NCBI GenBank assembly: GCA_031002005.1
Contig: CM061918.1
Location: 57,293,478 to 57,357,477, forward strand
Direction of reading: 5' to 3'
Length of the DNA: 64,000 bases
Source: Vandiemenella viatica
Lineage: Eukaryota; Arthropoda; Insecta; Orthoptera; Morabidae
In this document: positions 46,642 to 58,451 of the stretch, piece by piece
Layout of the letters: each line of letters starts with the position of its first letter
Numbering within the stretch: the first letter of the stretch is position 1
The notes under the pieces: generated by a model
Seen by the model: only the letters and a program-made list of their open reading frames with translations
Told to the model about the DNA's origin: nothing
The model's database searches: none
Program-made: the position numbers and the translations under genes

Positions 46642-47338
46642 AAATACACTTCTCACACACATAACATAGAGGATATCGCTGATGATACGGAGTTCTTTAC
46701 CTGCAGTCAGAGCAGTGCAGTAACCACCCTGCGCTTGCAGGAAGTCCTGCAGAAGACAGTAGCTTGGGCGAGGCGGTGGCGGATTGAAATCAACCCCGCC
46801 AAAACTCAAACAATTATGCTCACGAAAATATTGGGACCTCGTCAGCGAATTCAGCTTGACCTTCAGCTTCAGTTAAACGGGAAAAACAGATCATGAGCCA
46901 GAAAATTCCGCTATCTCGGTGTGACACTCGACAGTAGACTGACGTGGCGTGCAATCATAGATGTTGGGAATAAAAGCTAGTTCCAGACTACAAGCCCTGT
47001 ATCCAATGTTGAACAGGGACAGCAATCTCGCAGCATCTACGGGTGTGCGTCTTTACTGCTCATTGGTCAGGCCGATACTCGAGTACGCCTGTCAAGTTTG
47101 GGAATACGTGGCCGTAACACATCTTCGCCGCCTGCAGGCACTTCAAAACAGAGTTCTGAAAAGAGCACAAGGTTTCCTACCTCTGCCCTTCATGAAGCTG
47201 CAAATTTACCAATGTTCAAAGATCGGTTCCGCGAGCTTGCGAAAAAGTTCTACAAACAAGATCATGAATCCAAAAATCCATTGGTTAACGTGCTTGCCAA
47301 TTATCCGATGGATGTTGGACCACATAACTGACCACTGA
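46642..47338 (+). pseudogene. Jockey-like reverse transcriptase remnant
   Basis: Reading from 46,675: the palm motif IADDTEFF (usual Y/F-ADD), QEVLQKTVAWARRWRIEINP with KTQTIML (thumb approach), a RYLGVTLDSRLTW block near 46,910, and LYCSLVRPILEYACQVW at 47,051. A C-terminal segment ends LANYPMDVGPHN with a stop at 47,329. At least two frame shifts and an in-frame TGA (46,894) break it. The order and wording match the C-terminal half of Jockey-clade ORF2, and finger motifs are missing, so it is 5'-truncated. It starts right after the SINE-C tail. Confidence 0.85.
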
Positions 47339-47580
47339 AGATTTTCAAATTAAAAAAACGCCTATATGAAGACAAACCAGACGAGAAGACATGCCACATC
47401 TACCACCAATAGGAGGAAATGTCAACCAGTAAAACCTCCATCATACCCTGCAATAAGGCTGTGAAGGCGTGTGCCGCTGGTTTCGCTCAAGGCAGAGAGG
47501 GGGAAGACGAGAGCACTCTTAACAACTCTCCCACTAGGCGGGTGAACTTATCCCTCGGGAATTTTCCTGTGGAAAACGAT
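47339..47580 (+). mobile_element. Probable 3' UTR of the Jockey-like copy
   Basis: Directly follows the stop; GC-richer than the flank and ending near GGAAAACGATTAAAAAA, a plausible A-rich LINE end. No coding signal. Confidence 0.5.
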
Positions 47581-47589
47581 TAAAAAATA

Positions 47590-48230
47590 GGTGAAACAGC
47601 TCTTTTAATACTATTATTTAATTAAACTGTTAGAAATATAATATGAAAATTTCTCAGAAAATGTTAAATATTTCGCTCCATTGTTTATTCGGTATATCAG
47701 GTATTCGTTACTCTTTGAAATAGGCATACTTGGCGTAATAGCCATAATAGGATGTATAAAGATTTAGCTCCACAAAATTATTAGTGGTTGAGCCTATAAA
47801 GAAACTCATGCAAAAATTCTTGGCGTGGCTAATTTGTATAAGGTAAGTTACCTATATATTAGTAGAAAACAGTTGAATATGCAAACACATAAATTAAAAA
47901 TAATGTATTTGTTCCTGTAAGAATAATGACTTTCTCGGCATTGTGTATGTGTAAAATGGAACAGTGGTACAATTGAAATGATACTAGAAGTGATTGTCCT
48001 TTTGATCTGATTTTTATACCCAATACATTCCTGTGCATTTGTTTTCATTCTGGTCCAGGCTGCTTATCAACATACAGCATCCAGATGTGAAGTCCTGTTT
48101 TGGTTATTTGGAATCACAGTACTATATACTACTACGTCAATCATCTTTCATCGTACACGATTGATTGCCAAGAGAAACATGTCAGCATTAAGGATTGCAG
48201 TACCGCAGTGTTTTCAATTATTATTATTAG
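47590..48230. other. Intergenic, very AT-rich
   Basis: Nothing recognised. Confidence 0.45.
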
Positions 48231-48231
48231 T

Positions 48232-49300
48232 CTATTAATTTAATTGCGATGGAGCTAACGCTCCGGTGCAAATTCACCTAGTCATCTAATAACCCAATTT
48301 TATATTATTTTAAAAATTTTCTTTGATAGTTGTAGTGTTACATTCCTCGCCCATTCTCTTTTCCGATTTACAAATTTTAATTTTAAATTCCTTAAGCGTA
48401 TTTGGTAAATTATTCATGACTTCACTTGGTAATTTGTTCCAAATCCTGACACCCTTACCAGCAAAAGAAAACTTTCCCATTACCTTATGCATGAAATCAA
48501 GCGTCAGCTTGTGGCCATGATCGCCTTTTCCCTTCCTAATTTTTTGACCAATATCCCTCCAAGCCCCAACTTCAACACATGCCCTGTACATTCCCAATAC
48601 TCTCTCCTCCTTCCTATTTCCTCCAATAACTCCAAATCCAGCTCCTTTATCATATCAGTTACTGACTGGGTCCTCCAATAATTTTCACAAAAAACTCTAG
48701 CTGCTCTTCATTGCACACCTTCCAACTTCTGTTTTTGATAACAAAATTGTTGGTCCCAAACTACACCACAACATTCTATCAATGGACTGACCAAAGTTTT
48801 GTAACCCAATTCCCTAACTTCTTTGGTCCATCGTCTCATCACTCTCTCCAGCAAATGAAGAATTTTGTAACCTTTTCCTAAACCTGCCCAATGCTCTGCC
48901 CAGTTAAGTTTATTGTGCCAAGATATCTACACATCAAGCCTTCAACAAGCAATTCTGACCCCATCCTATAATCATAATTAATCTTTAATTTTTTATCTTT
49001 GTACCTAACAAGGTGACTCTTCTTGCATTTATCTTCATTCCATGGTGACCTACCCATTTAGATATTCTATCCAGTCACCCTGCAGCTGTTCACAGTCTTC
49101 ACCTGTTTTGATCCTATCATCTGCAAAAAACGTAAATTCTGATCGTAATCCATCAACACAGTCATTCATTACAATAATGAACAGCACCAGTCCCGATACA
49201 CTACCCTATAGCACTCTCATATTTACATCCACCTCTTTTGATAATGTATTTTCTTTTCTACTGCAAAATTCCCGTCAATCCCTCAGGATGCGGCACAGTT
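48232..49300 (-). pseudogene. CR1/L2-like reverse transcriptase remnant
   Basis: Read from about 49,220 leftwards: a decayed GP-LL block, FTFFADDR at about 49,120 (palm F-ADD), LQGD..I..WVGHHGMKIN near 49,070, a CRYLGT-like block near 48,920, CGVVWDQQ near 48,760, VQ-RAARVF near 48,710 and SVTDMIKELDLELLEE near 48,650. The final 95-codon frame (48,310-48,597) includes GVRIWNKLPSEV, the classic W-LP-V near the C-terminus. Several frame shifts and stops are present. The 3' UTR reaches about 48,232. The SVT..L..L.LEERR and W-LP pattern argues for CR1/L2 rather than RTE. Confidence 0.88.
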
Positions 49301-51013
49301 TTTTTATTTTTAAGTGCAATCAATTTAAACAAAAAACGACTAAATTCATTGAATCAACTTTAGTGCTAAATAATAGAAATCAACAGTTACCAATATTTCA
49401 GTTAGCAAAATTACATTAATTAAAAAAAATTTAGACTCTCCTAAGTAGACTATACTTTGCACTTTTACATTTAGTTTTAAATCTATTTCTAGTTATTAAG
49501 GCAAATATGGCAAGTATTCAGTCATGGATCACATTATCTTAAAGCAAATCACGCCAGTTGCAAAAATAATCTGTTTATCTACTTTTTATTGAAACTGTCA
49601 CATCATTTACAAATGGCTGAGAAAATCCGTTATGTCTCCACGATCGTTGGTTGGATTCTCATTAAATTATTGTAACTAAAAGGCTTTATGAAATCTTCCG
49701 CACGTTTATAGGTAATTGTAGTATCTGGGAATCACTTCAGTAGGTGGATGATCCAGTGTTGTGGTCACTCTTTCTACTTCAATTGCTTCGTCCGTGTCTT
49801 CATCATCTACGTCCGAGTTAGTCAAAGTTATTTCTGTGCATTCGACTTTTTCAGTAGTATATATATATAAAAAACATCAACAGCAGCCAACTGTGTCCTA
49901 TATGAAAATTAGTATGCAGGTAGCAAAGTAGACGATTACCACTTTTCCATGACGCAGATAACACCATTTTCTAGATCTACACCAAAATTGTCAATCACCT
50001 TTGAACAAACAAATACAATACTCCGCAGTGCTCGAACCGCGTATTCTAAGCAAGCTAAGATTAAAATGTGTTTTTGCCGTGAAAATGAACACTCAAAAGA
50101 TTTTTTTGGAACATACAGGCGTACACTCATCAAAACTGATCAAAAATCTTTGTCCTTGTTTCTTGAGATATTCAAATCGAACAATCTTGTGAGCTTTTAC
50201 AGTATTGGAAAAAATTAGATCTTAGTATTAACAGAATTAGAGAGTTGAAATCCACTTTTTTAAAAACAATTATCTCAAATCTGATGAGATACAGAAACAA
50301 TTGAAGCTAAAAACATTTTTACAAACGATTCTTGAAACCAATTTATTCATAGATTTTTCCAATTTCTAATAACTGTCGATAGTTTTAACCTTTTTTGGTA
50401 TTATTTCTACTTCCTCATCAGAAATAATTTCAATTGTATTATTTGTTAATGACTAGGAGCTAATTTTGTAATAGGACATTGTACTTGACTTATCTGAGAT
50501 CTTATTTGACCTATGTCGCTGCAGTGCTTTATTATTATTTTATTTTTATTTAAATTTTTGCCTTTGCTGCTACTAATTTTACAGTAAGAATTTCGCATTC
50601 GTGGTGTCTAATTTGTCGCCTCATTAAGTAAATAAATAAATAAGTTTTTTCATCTCCTTAACTAGCTTTCTCTTCCAGATGTGGTTCATATTTGCAGATC
50701 ACATTTGACTGGTAACTGCAATGTAGATAGCAAATTATAAAAGTGCCAGACACAGACAATAGGTTTTAGGTTATAACAGAATAATTTTATTACATGCTAT
50801 TGAATATAAAAAACATTTCAGATGACACGCATGACACGTAAATTATATGACATGCATGGCACATAAAATATCATAGAAAATAGTTAGAAAATCGTACTAA
50901 ATAGGCAACATAACTCAAATTATAGTAATGCATACAACAAAAACAAACGCGAGTTCTTGTAAAAACGTAAAAGTGAGTCTACTTATTTATGAATCATGAA
51001 GGGCGAGGTAAAT
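49301..51013. other. Intergenic; acidic minus frame at 49,706-49,871 of uncertain meaning
   Basis: Minus frame: VECTEITLTNSDVDDEDTDE, then a ...PPTEVIPRYYNYL end with stop at 49,706. It looks protein-like but is short, lacks a known domain and has no splice support. Confidence 0.3.
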
Positions 51014-51530
51014 CAAGGCTGATCAACCACGAAGTGACCCGCGAACGTATTTGAATTTGCCCGCCAACAGCAGCTGTTTAGAATATCCTAGTTCAACAAC
51101 CTCTGGAAAGTAGGACCGCATTTAAGCATAGGATACATAGGCTGTGGCCTAGGGGGCACCACAAAGAGGGTGCCCGCACCACAGTCCTAGGTCACACGCC
51201 CGGTCCGCATTGCCCATAAATTTTTTGGCCGGAATTTGGAAATTTTGAATATTTCAAAATTTATAAGTGAAAGCGGGTCCTGCACCACCTTTATAGCCTA
51301 GAGGCCCAGAGAGCCTAAATGCAACCCTGCTGCAAAGGTCTCATTGGTGATTTTTACTTTTTAATTATAATTAAACTGTGTTACTTAAATCTTTAGTTTA
51401 TTTAAATATCTATTATAACTATAGGAAAGTATTAAGTAGCTCGCAGCTAACATAGAATATAAATTGTGGCCCGCAGGCTAATTTAGAATCGAAATTATGG
51501 CCCATCTCCAAAATTGGCTGGGTAGCCTTG
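51014..51530. mobile_element. hAT-like element with GGCCCGC ends, outer
   Basis: Ends CAAGGCTGATCAACC and GGCTGGGTAGCCTTG are inverted. Flanks AGGTAAAT (51,006-51,013) and ATATAAAT (51,531-51,538) agree at 6 of 8. Sub-terminal TGACCCGCGAACG and GTGGCCCGCAGGC resemble known hAT MITEs. It is interrupted by another element. Confidence 0.72.
51111..51329. mobile_element. hAT-like element nested in the 51-kb element
   Basis: Ends TAGGACCGCATTTAAGC and GCCTAAATGCAACCCTG (inverted, imperfect). TSD CTGGAAAG (51,103-51,110) versus CTGCAAAG (51,330-51,337), 7 of 8. Interior GGCCTAGGGGGCACC and CCTAGAGGCCC. Confidence 0.75.
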
Positions 51531-51539
51531 ATATAAATA

Positions 51540-52612
51540 CTCGGTTGATGTGAGTCAAATGTCTATCTCTATGAAAAAAATGTTTTTTAACTACTAAATC
51601 TCAAATTTGTAAGGATGTTATCGTTTAATATGACTGTGTGTATAGAGTTTATTCTAAGTAATTATCTTCACTTTTAAATCTACTATATTTTTCTGGTTCA
51701 GTAGAAAAAAAATTACGAAAATATTGGCAACATGGACTGAAATTTTCTTTTATGAACGGGGATTTCCCGAAGAGGATAGGTTGCGCGATAAGGAATCCCC
51801 ATTCCCCGTTGTTTGGATTGATACTCGCTATTTGAACTAGTGCTGCCAGCCCTACGAATTTATTTGTAGACCTACGGATCTTTTAGAAAAATTAGGAATT
51901 TAAAATTTATTTACGGTTCGTTGCCTCTTCTTATTACTTATTGTGCTTTCCTTATATTCTTATACTTGTTAAACTCTCAGCGAATAATGACACTGACTCA
52001 TTAAATTGTCACTAATTTTGAATCGTTTCCTTGTAACCGTTGGTGTAAACCAACGATTAAAATGAAGTAAAGCACCTATTTTGTATGATAATGGGTTTAA
52101 ATTCAAACTTAAAAGACCGTAATACAGAACTATCGGCGCAGTCTTTATGCACAGTATGTACTTTGCTCACAATTTAAAATTGCAATCTCAAAATCTTTTG
52201 CGTACAATACAAGAACAACCACTAAAAGAAAATGTAACTTCTTCTGAAATTATGGATATTGAGGAGACAGAAGAAGAAACAGAAATTTCCGACCGAACTA
52301 GAGTTGGTAGTGCTGATACTAGTGAATGTGGTATTGACATAGAGGATGAATAAGATTATGTTACCTATAAAGATAAATTCATGAATCATTATTTAAGACA
52401 TTATATGATTCGGCAAGATTTAAAACACACTTATAAAATAAAAGTTCCTTAAATAAAACTATAATTTATCAAATATATTGTTTCCTGAAAAAAAAAAATT
52501 AGAAAAAAACAAGGGTTCTTTTTTTTTCGTGTTTTTTTTTTTACAAAGCTGAATATTTTTTTATTTTTATTTGCGACACTAAGACTGACACATTTTTTCC
52601 CCATTTTACGGC
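51540..52612. other. Intergenic; acidic frame at 52,147-52,353
   Basis: The 68-codon plus frame has an E/D-rich C-terminal half (EIMDIEETEEETEIS) but no domain or splice support. It could be a decayed transposase tail. Confidence 0.3.
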
Positions 52613-52684
52613 TTGCGGATCCGGTTAATTTTGTGTGGGATCCGCCAGATTGTTAAATGATACGCGCGATTGCGGGATCCCGCA
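52613..52684. repeat. Short GGATCC-centred inverted repeats
   Basis: GCGGATCC and GGATCCGC face each other at about 52,615-52,649, and GCGGGATCCCGC is a perfect 12-bp palindrome near 52,672. They resemble decayed hAT ends. Confidence 0.45.
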
Positions 52685-52694
52685 TTACTGGATT

Positions 52695-52798
52695 GCAATC
52701 CCTGGTCAGCATATCCCTTACAACCAACGTCCTGTTATCTGCTTCATATATTCTAATCTCTGTCTTCCTCTACAGTTCTTATATATGACTGTTCCCTC
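52695..52798 (-). mobile_element. RTE-like LINE, 3' UTR part, cut by transposon
   Basis: TATCTGCTTCATATATTCTA and TCTCTGTCTTCCTCTACAG match the 3' UTR at 230-310 inverted. The copy continues at 54,275 beyond the inserted foldback element. Confidence 0.88.
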
Positions 52799-54266
52799 CA
52801 TGGAGGAAAGAAATATATGGAGACGACGCAAGAGACCTTCACCACGCACTGAAGTGACACCGGGCGGAGGAGTGGGAGGCTAGGCCGCATCCATACAGAC
52901 ACGGGGTATATGTACAAAAACCTCAATGGGACTCTAGGATAAACGTAACGCTGCAATCTGGTGATGGATTATTATGTAACTAGATGAGAAAAATGAAGAA
53001 TAACATTTTTTGATATCCTGCCTAGTTTCCGAGATATTCTGTCTGAAAGGTGAGATGTTCTTGGTCTGTACCAGAATGGTTTTGTTGTTGCATATACGTA
53101 TAAGGGGACAATGAATTTATCTATTATCATGTTAGTGACAAAACGTGTATCGCGATGTAAACTACTTCCAGATATTCCCAATTAAGCTTACGATGTATGG
53201 TAACAAGATAACTATTTTTATACTGGTCTAGGTCGCATTTCAACCTAACCACAAGTGGTAGTAATAAAACTGAAATATCCATTCTGCATGTCAACCATGT
53301 AATTCATTGTGGCTTTGGCAGAATTAATTTTGGTCCAGGTCGCATATCAACCCAATCCCCTCAATTTGGAGACAGTATATCCCGAAAACTAAGCAAGATA
53401 TCGAAAATTTTTATTTCTTATTTTCGATTTGTCTCGTCGTGTTGCATAAGAATCGATCATCAAATTTGACTTTCGCAAAATTTTTCCTCTGCATTTCAAC
53501 TCAAGACACTTCACTTTTGATACAGTATATGTCGAGAACTAGGTGAGACATCGAAAATTTTTATTTTTTATTTTTCTCGTCTTTTTTTAAAAAAGAATCC
53601 ATCATCAAATTTGACTTTGACCAATTTTTTCTTTTGAATTTCAACCAAAAACATCTCACCCTTGAGACAGAATATCTCGGAAACTAGGCAAGATAAATAA
53701 AAAAAATTATTCTTCATTTTTTATTTGTCTCATCGAGTTACATAATAATCCATCACCAGATTGCGGCGTACGTTTATCCTTGAGTCCCCTTGAGGTTTTT
53801 GTACATAGGCTATATCCCGTGTCTGTATGGATGCGGCCTAGCCCCCCACTCCTCCTCCGCCCGGCGTCACTTCAATGCGTGGTGAAGGTCTCTTGCGTCG
53901 TCTCCATATATTTATTTCCTCCATGGTACAGACTGCATTTAGACCTTACCACAATCTCCACTAAATTGCCGCTCAAACTATGTAGACACATAGACACACG
54001 CGTATTTGAATCGCAAACTGCATTTGAGGTAACAACATCGTTTGCTTCATCAAGATTCCTAGGTGTCACAAGATGGCAATATAAAATACTTGAATACATT
54101 AGAAAATGAAATAATCACAGCATCAAACACAATGTGAACTTTGCATTTGTATGGATTCGCAATATGGCCGCTGCCGCCACCGCGCATGCGCCGTATCAGC
54201 CTAGAGTTTAGAGGCGGCGTCACAGATTTAACGTCACTTCTCCTCCATATATTTCCTTCCTCCATG
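52799..54266. mobile_element. 1.47-kb foldback DNA transposon
   Basis: Ends CATGGAGGAAAGAAATATAT and ATATATTTCCTTCCTCCATG are inverted. The TSD is a perfect GTTCCCTC (52,791-52,798 and 54,267-54,274). Inside, arms 52,799-53,065 and 53,644-53,925 form a long inverted repeat around a core of about three diverged ~160-bp repeats with AAACTAGGCAAGATATCG and CATCAAATTTGACTTT blocks. The right arm ends with a second internal copy of the terminus. No transposase frame. Confidence 0.88.
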
Positions 54267-54274
54267 GTTCCCTC

Positions 54275-54690
54275 CTCCAGCAAATTAACCAATCCAGCAT
54301 GTCTCAAAATATGACCTACCCGTCTGTCTCTTCTTTCTGTTAGCTTCTTCCACAAACTTCCTTACTCACCCATCATTTCCAAAACTCGTTCATTTCATAC
54401 TTTGCTGACCACTTAATTTTCAGCATTTTCAAATGCTTCAGTTTATCTTCTTTCCGGTATTCCTAAAGGCCATTTTTCGCTACGGTAAAGTGCTGTGCTC
54501 CACACATAGAGTTTTAAAAAGTTTTTTTTTCTAATTCCTATATCAATATTCGAAATTAAAAGATTTCTCTTTTTCATGAAGGCTCTTTATGCAAGTACTA
54601 TTCTGCTTTTAACATCATTCCTGCTTCGGCCATCAGTTGTAATTTTGCTTCCCAAGTAATAGAATTCACTTACTTCTCCAATTGCATTCG
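54275..54690 (-). mobile_element. RTE-like LINE, remaining part
   Basis: Co-linear continuation of 52,695-52,798: CCTCCAGCAAATTAACCAAT, TAGCTTCTTCCACAAACTTC, TTCATTTCATACTTTGC, then TTGTAATTTTGCTTCCCAAG further upstream in the ORF. Confidence 0.88.
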
Positions 54691-54889
54691 ATCCTATTTT
54701 TAACCGACTTCAAAAAAGGAGGAGGTTCTCAATTCGCCTGAATTTATTTTTGGATGTATGTTCAGCGACATCTTCGCCAATTTTGAACCGATTTAAATGG
54801 AAATTTTATAGTGGATAGATTATACCTCCAAAGTGGTCCCATATGAATTTAATTGAGAAACCACCCCTTCTACCCCTTTACACCCCTTA

Positions 54890-57060
54890 ACTTTTATACA
54901 AACCCACACTTTTTATCCGATTTTGATGAAACTTTGCAAATTTATACTAAAAAATAAACAGAAAAATACTGTCAACTTTTAGTTTGATAAAACTGAACCC
55001 CTCTCCCCCTATCCACCCCTTAATTTTTGCCAATATTCTTTATACAAAGTCGACACCATTTAACTGATCTCCATTAAAGTTGGCATAAACATGTAATTTT
55101 TCATGGAAAAGGTTTCTGACCAAAAAAAACACCCCTCATTCCCTTTACACCCCTTAATTTTTATACAACCCCACATTTTTTATCCGATTTCAATGGAACT
55201 TTGGACTTGTACAGTCAAAAATAAAATGAAAAATGCTGTCAACATTTGGTTTGAAAAATGAACTTCTCTCACCCTATCCACCCCTTAATTTTTGCCAATG
55301 TTCTTTATACAAAACTATAGTCGACATCATTTAACTGATCTCCATTAAAGTTGTCATACACATGTAATATTTCATATAGAAGGTTTCTGACCAAAAAATT
55401 AAAAAAGCCACCCCCTCTCCCCCTTTATACTCCTTAATTTTATAGAAACCTATATTTCATATCTGATTTTGATTGAACTTTGCCAATGTATACTTTCAAA
55501 CAAACAGAAAAATCTTATCAACATTTGGTCTGCCAAAGTGCAACCCCTCTCCCCCCTACCAACCCCTTAATTTTTGTCAGTTTTTTTTTTAATAAAAAAC
55601 TACAGTCACCACCATTTTACCTATTACCATGAAAGGTGGTGCTTATATGAATTTTTTCATGAGGAAGGTTTCGGACCAAAAAATAAAAAACCACCCCCAC
55701 TACCCATTAAACCGTTTAATTTTGATACAAACCCACAGTTTTTATCCAGTTTAGATAGAACTTAGCAAACTTTTACTGTAAAACAAAAGAGAAAAATAAT
55801 GTCTGCTTTTGGTTTGCAAAAACTGAATCCCTTTCCCCATTTCCGCCCCTTGCTTTTGTCAATTTTCTTTTTAAAAAGCTGCAGTTGACAGCATTTGACC
55901 GATGTTTATAAAAGTTGGCCCATATATGTATTTTTTTATGGAGAAGATTTGGGACCAACAAATAAAAAAAACTACCCTAGCTCCCCTTTTACATCCCTTA
56001 ATATTTGTACAAACACACATTTTAATCCGATTTTGGTGGAACTTCACATGTTTATACTTTAAAGCAAATAGAAAAAGAAACATACTACTCACATTACTTT
56101 AAAAAAAACACAAACCCTATTTTCCTTTCTGCCCCTTTAATTACTATCAATGTTCATTATATAAAGCTACCGTTTCTATCTGATTTTGAAGGAAGTATGC
56201 ACATGCATACTTCAAAACAAACAGAAAAATACTGTCCGCATTTGGTTTAGAGAAGCCAAACCTCTCTTCCCCATTCCACCCCTTTAATCTGATTCTGAAG
56301 AAAATTTGCACACCTATACTTTAAAAAAATACATAACAATTGTGTTTAAATTAGGTTGCAGAAGCTCAGCCCCTCTTCCCTTCTACCCCCCCCCCCTCCT
56401 AATTTCCAATGTTCTTTATAGATACCTACCGTTTTTATCAGATTTCGATGGAACACTGCAAATGTATACTTAAGAACAAGGGCGGATCCAGGATTTTGGT
56501 TTGAAAAGGGGGGGGGGCTTGGTTTGAGTGTATCGTGGTTCACAGAGCTTGCCTTCAGTGGATTTTCGTTTTGAGGGGGGGGGGGGGGAGGGGCCTTGAA
56601 TCGGCCATGGGGTAGTCTACAGGCCTCGAATCCGTAGAGCTAAAAAAAAGTCTCCAAAATTACTATGTCGGGGGTGGACCTAGATACATTTGGGGTGGGG
56701 GTTGGGGGCTTGAGCCCCTGCTTAGAACAAAGAGAAACATTCTGTTTACAAAACCCAACTGCTCACTCCCTTACCACATTTAATTTTTGTAAATGTTCTT
56801 TACACAAAGTTACAGTTTTTATCTGGTTTCGATGGAACTTTGCACATGTATACTTTAAAACAAAGAGAAAAATGCTGTACACACTACCTTAAAAAAAACA
56901 AACTACTCTTCACCTCCACAACCCTTAATTATTTTTTTTATACACACCTAAAAATTTTATATGAGATCAATAGAAATTTACAAACATATCAGAAAAGACA
57001 GTCTACATATGGTATACAAAAGCCCAATCCCTCTTCTCCTTTACCACATTGTTTATAATT
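54890..57060. repeat. Tandem array, about 270-290-bp units, then shorter units
   Basis: The phrase TTTTTATCCGATTTTGATGG with an AACTTTGCA follow-on recurs near 54,911, 55,171, 55,450, 55,738 and 56,013, then at shorter steps (56,168; 56,286; 56,430; 56,814). Each full unit has two CACCCCTTAATTTTT blocks and a TTTCATGGAGAAGGTTTC block. Unit length falls by about half to the right. Confidence 0.85.
56477..56720. mobile_element. hAT element, CAGGGGCGGATCC family, inside the array
   Basis: Starts CAAGGGCGGATCCAGG, ends GGGCTTGAGCCCCTG. Flanks CTTAAGAA (56,469-56,476) and CTTAGAAC (56,721-56,728) match if one A is lost. G runs at about 56,509 and 56,575; core GTAGAGCTAAAAAAAAGTCT at 56,634. Confidence 0.85.
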
Positions 57061-57445
57061 TCCAATGTTCTTTACAAAATCCACAGTACCGTCAAAATCA
57101 ATTATACTAATTTTAATTCATGGCAGAATATTTATAAAATAAATTTTCCCTAATGTCTCAGTATGTGCTTCAGATTTCAACTTGGGCCCCAAGCATTCTC
57201 GTTGTCAAAACCAATTAAAAATCTATATTTTCTGTGTGAAGCCGGAACGAACAGATATATTCCAGAGACAGATTTGTGTATGTGGTATGTATTAATGTCC
57301 AGATGTTACATGTTTCGATTATCGAGCAGCAGCTTTAACAGATGTTATGATTAGATCAAAACACAGCCTGGACCAAAATGTAAACTGACATTCCTTAACA
57401 CAGCATCCAATACACCCCATTCATACACACCACTAAAAATTTAAA

Positions 57446-58145
57446 AATAAAATAATTGTTTAAAAAACATAAAAACCGCCTTCAAAAAAGAGTACTAAAA
57501 AGTTTTAAATAACTTTATACCTTGCTTGGAAGAAAGTAAATCTAAATGGACAATATTTTACATTACTGTTATTGAAATTTTTACATTAATTTGTTATTTT
57601 TGGAGTCAGTGCCAGCCAAAATAAGAAAAACAATAATACATAAAAAGTCATGTTACTACTTACCTACAATTAATTCTAGAAACATTTTTCAATAAAACTG
57701 AAACATACAGATGATACACCGATACTATACTAACTATAAAGTGTTTACTGCATGATGCCGCCTACCAACTGACACTATAGTGCCAGAGATATGAATGGAT
57801 GACCAAAGAGGCCGAGCAACAGATAACATACCGTTAATTTGTTTCCCTAAGCTGTCTCCCGCAGTAAAACTATCTTCCTCACGACATGCTGTAAAATATT
57901 TGGAATTTTTTTTGTACTCTCGGTTTGCCTCGAACACCAAATAAAGTTCAGTAATTCGATCTGCGCAATCTGACAGCTGGCACCGACTCCAGAAATAACT
58001 AATTAATGTAAAAATTTCAATAACAGTAATGTAAAATATTGTCCATTTAGATTTACTTTCTTCTAAGCAAGGTATAAAGTTACTTTAAAATTTTTAGTAC
58101 CCCTTTTTGAAGGCGGTTTTTATGTTTTTTAAACAATTATTTTAT
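57446..58145. repeat. Foldback with 170-bp arms and 359-bp loop
   Basis: Arms 57,446-57,616 and 57,976-58,145 are about 93% complementary. The outer tip is ATAAAATAATTGTTTAAAAA, then ACATAAAAACCGCCTTC; the inner edge is GGAGTC(A/G)GTGCCAGC. The loop carries a 68-codon minus frame (57,734-57,940) with no known domain. Confidence 0.9.
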
Positions 58146-58451
58146 TATATTTAATCTACTAGTCGTATTTCTTGCTTAATAATCTATGTGCATTTGACAA
58201 CATTTCAAGTGATGTTACATCATTAGTATATACTTCGTGGTTTCAATGTGCACATTTCCTCGAATAATACCGCCTAAGGAAAGAGTGTACCCAATTTCAA
58301 ACTAAATAAACAAACGTTTCTCCGTACCTGAGCCGATATTTGAAGGCTCGACTGATAAATAATTTAAGATTCTTACATTTTCAAGCGGCAAGATATTAAC
58401 GGAAGTTGTCTTTAGCATGAAATGCATTCTAGAACAGAATTACAATTGAAA
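58146..58451. other. Intergenic, no supported feature
   Basis: AT-rich; nothing recognised. Confidence 0.45.

Larger units (their letters stand above)
54701..58125. mobile_element. Large unit with inverted ends and internal tandem array
   Basis: Left end AACCGACTTCAAAAAAGG; right end, read inverted at about 58,108-58,125, AACCGCCTTCAAAAAGG. Between them lie a ~280-bp-period array and a 170-bp-arm foldback. The left-end motif plus GAGGTTCTCAATTCG is one I recall from repeats in many insect genomes. Whether the two ends belong to one mobile unit is an inference. Confidence 0.5.

Noticed and set aside
49706..49871. Acidic protein-like minus frame ending PRYYNYL
   Set aside because: Attractive composition but too short, with no start, domain or splice context; kept as a remark only.
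52147..52353. 68-codon frame with E/D-rich end
   Set aside because: Low complexity, no domain and no second copy; possibly a transposase tail but unsupported.
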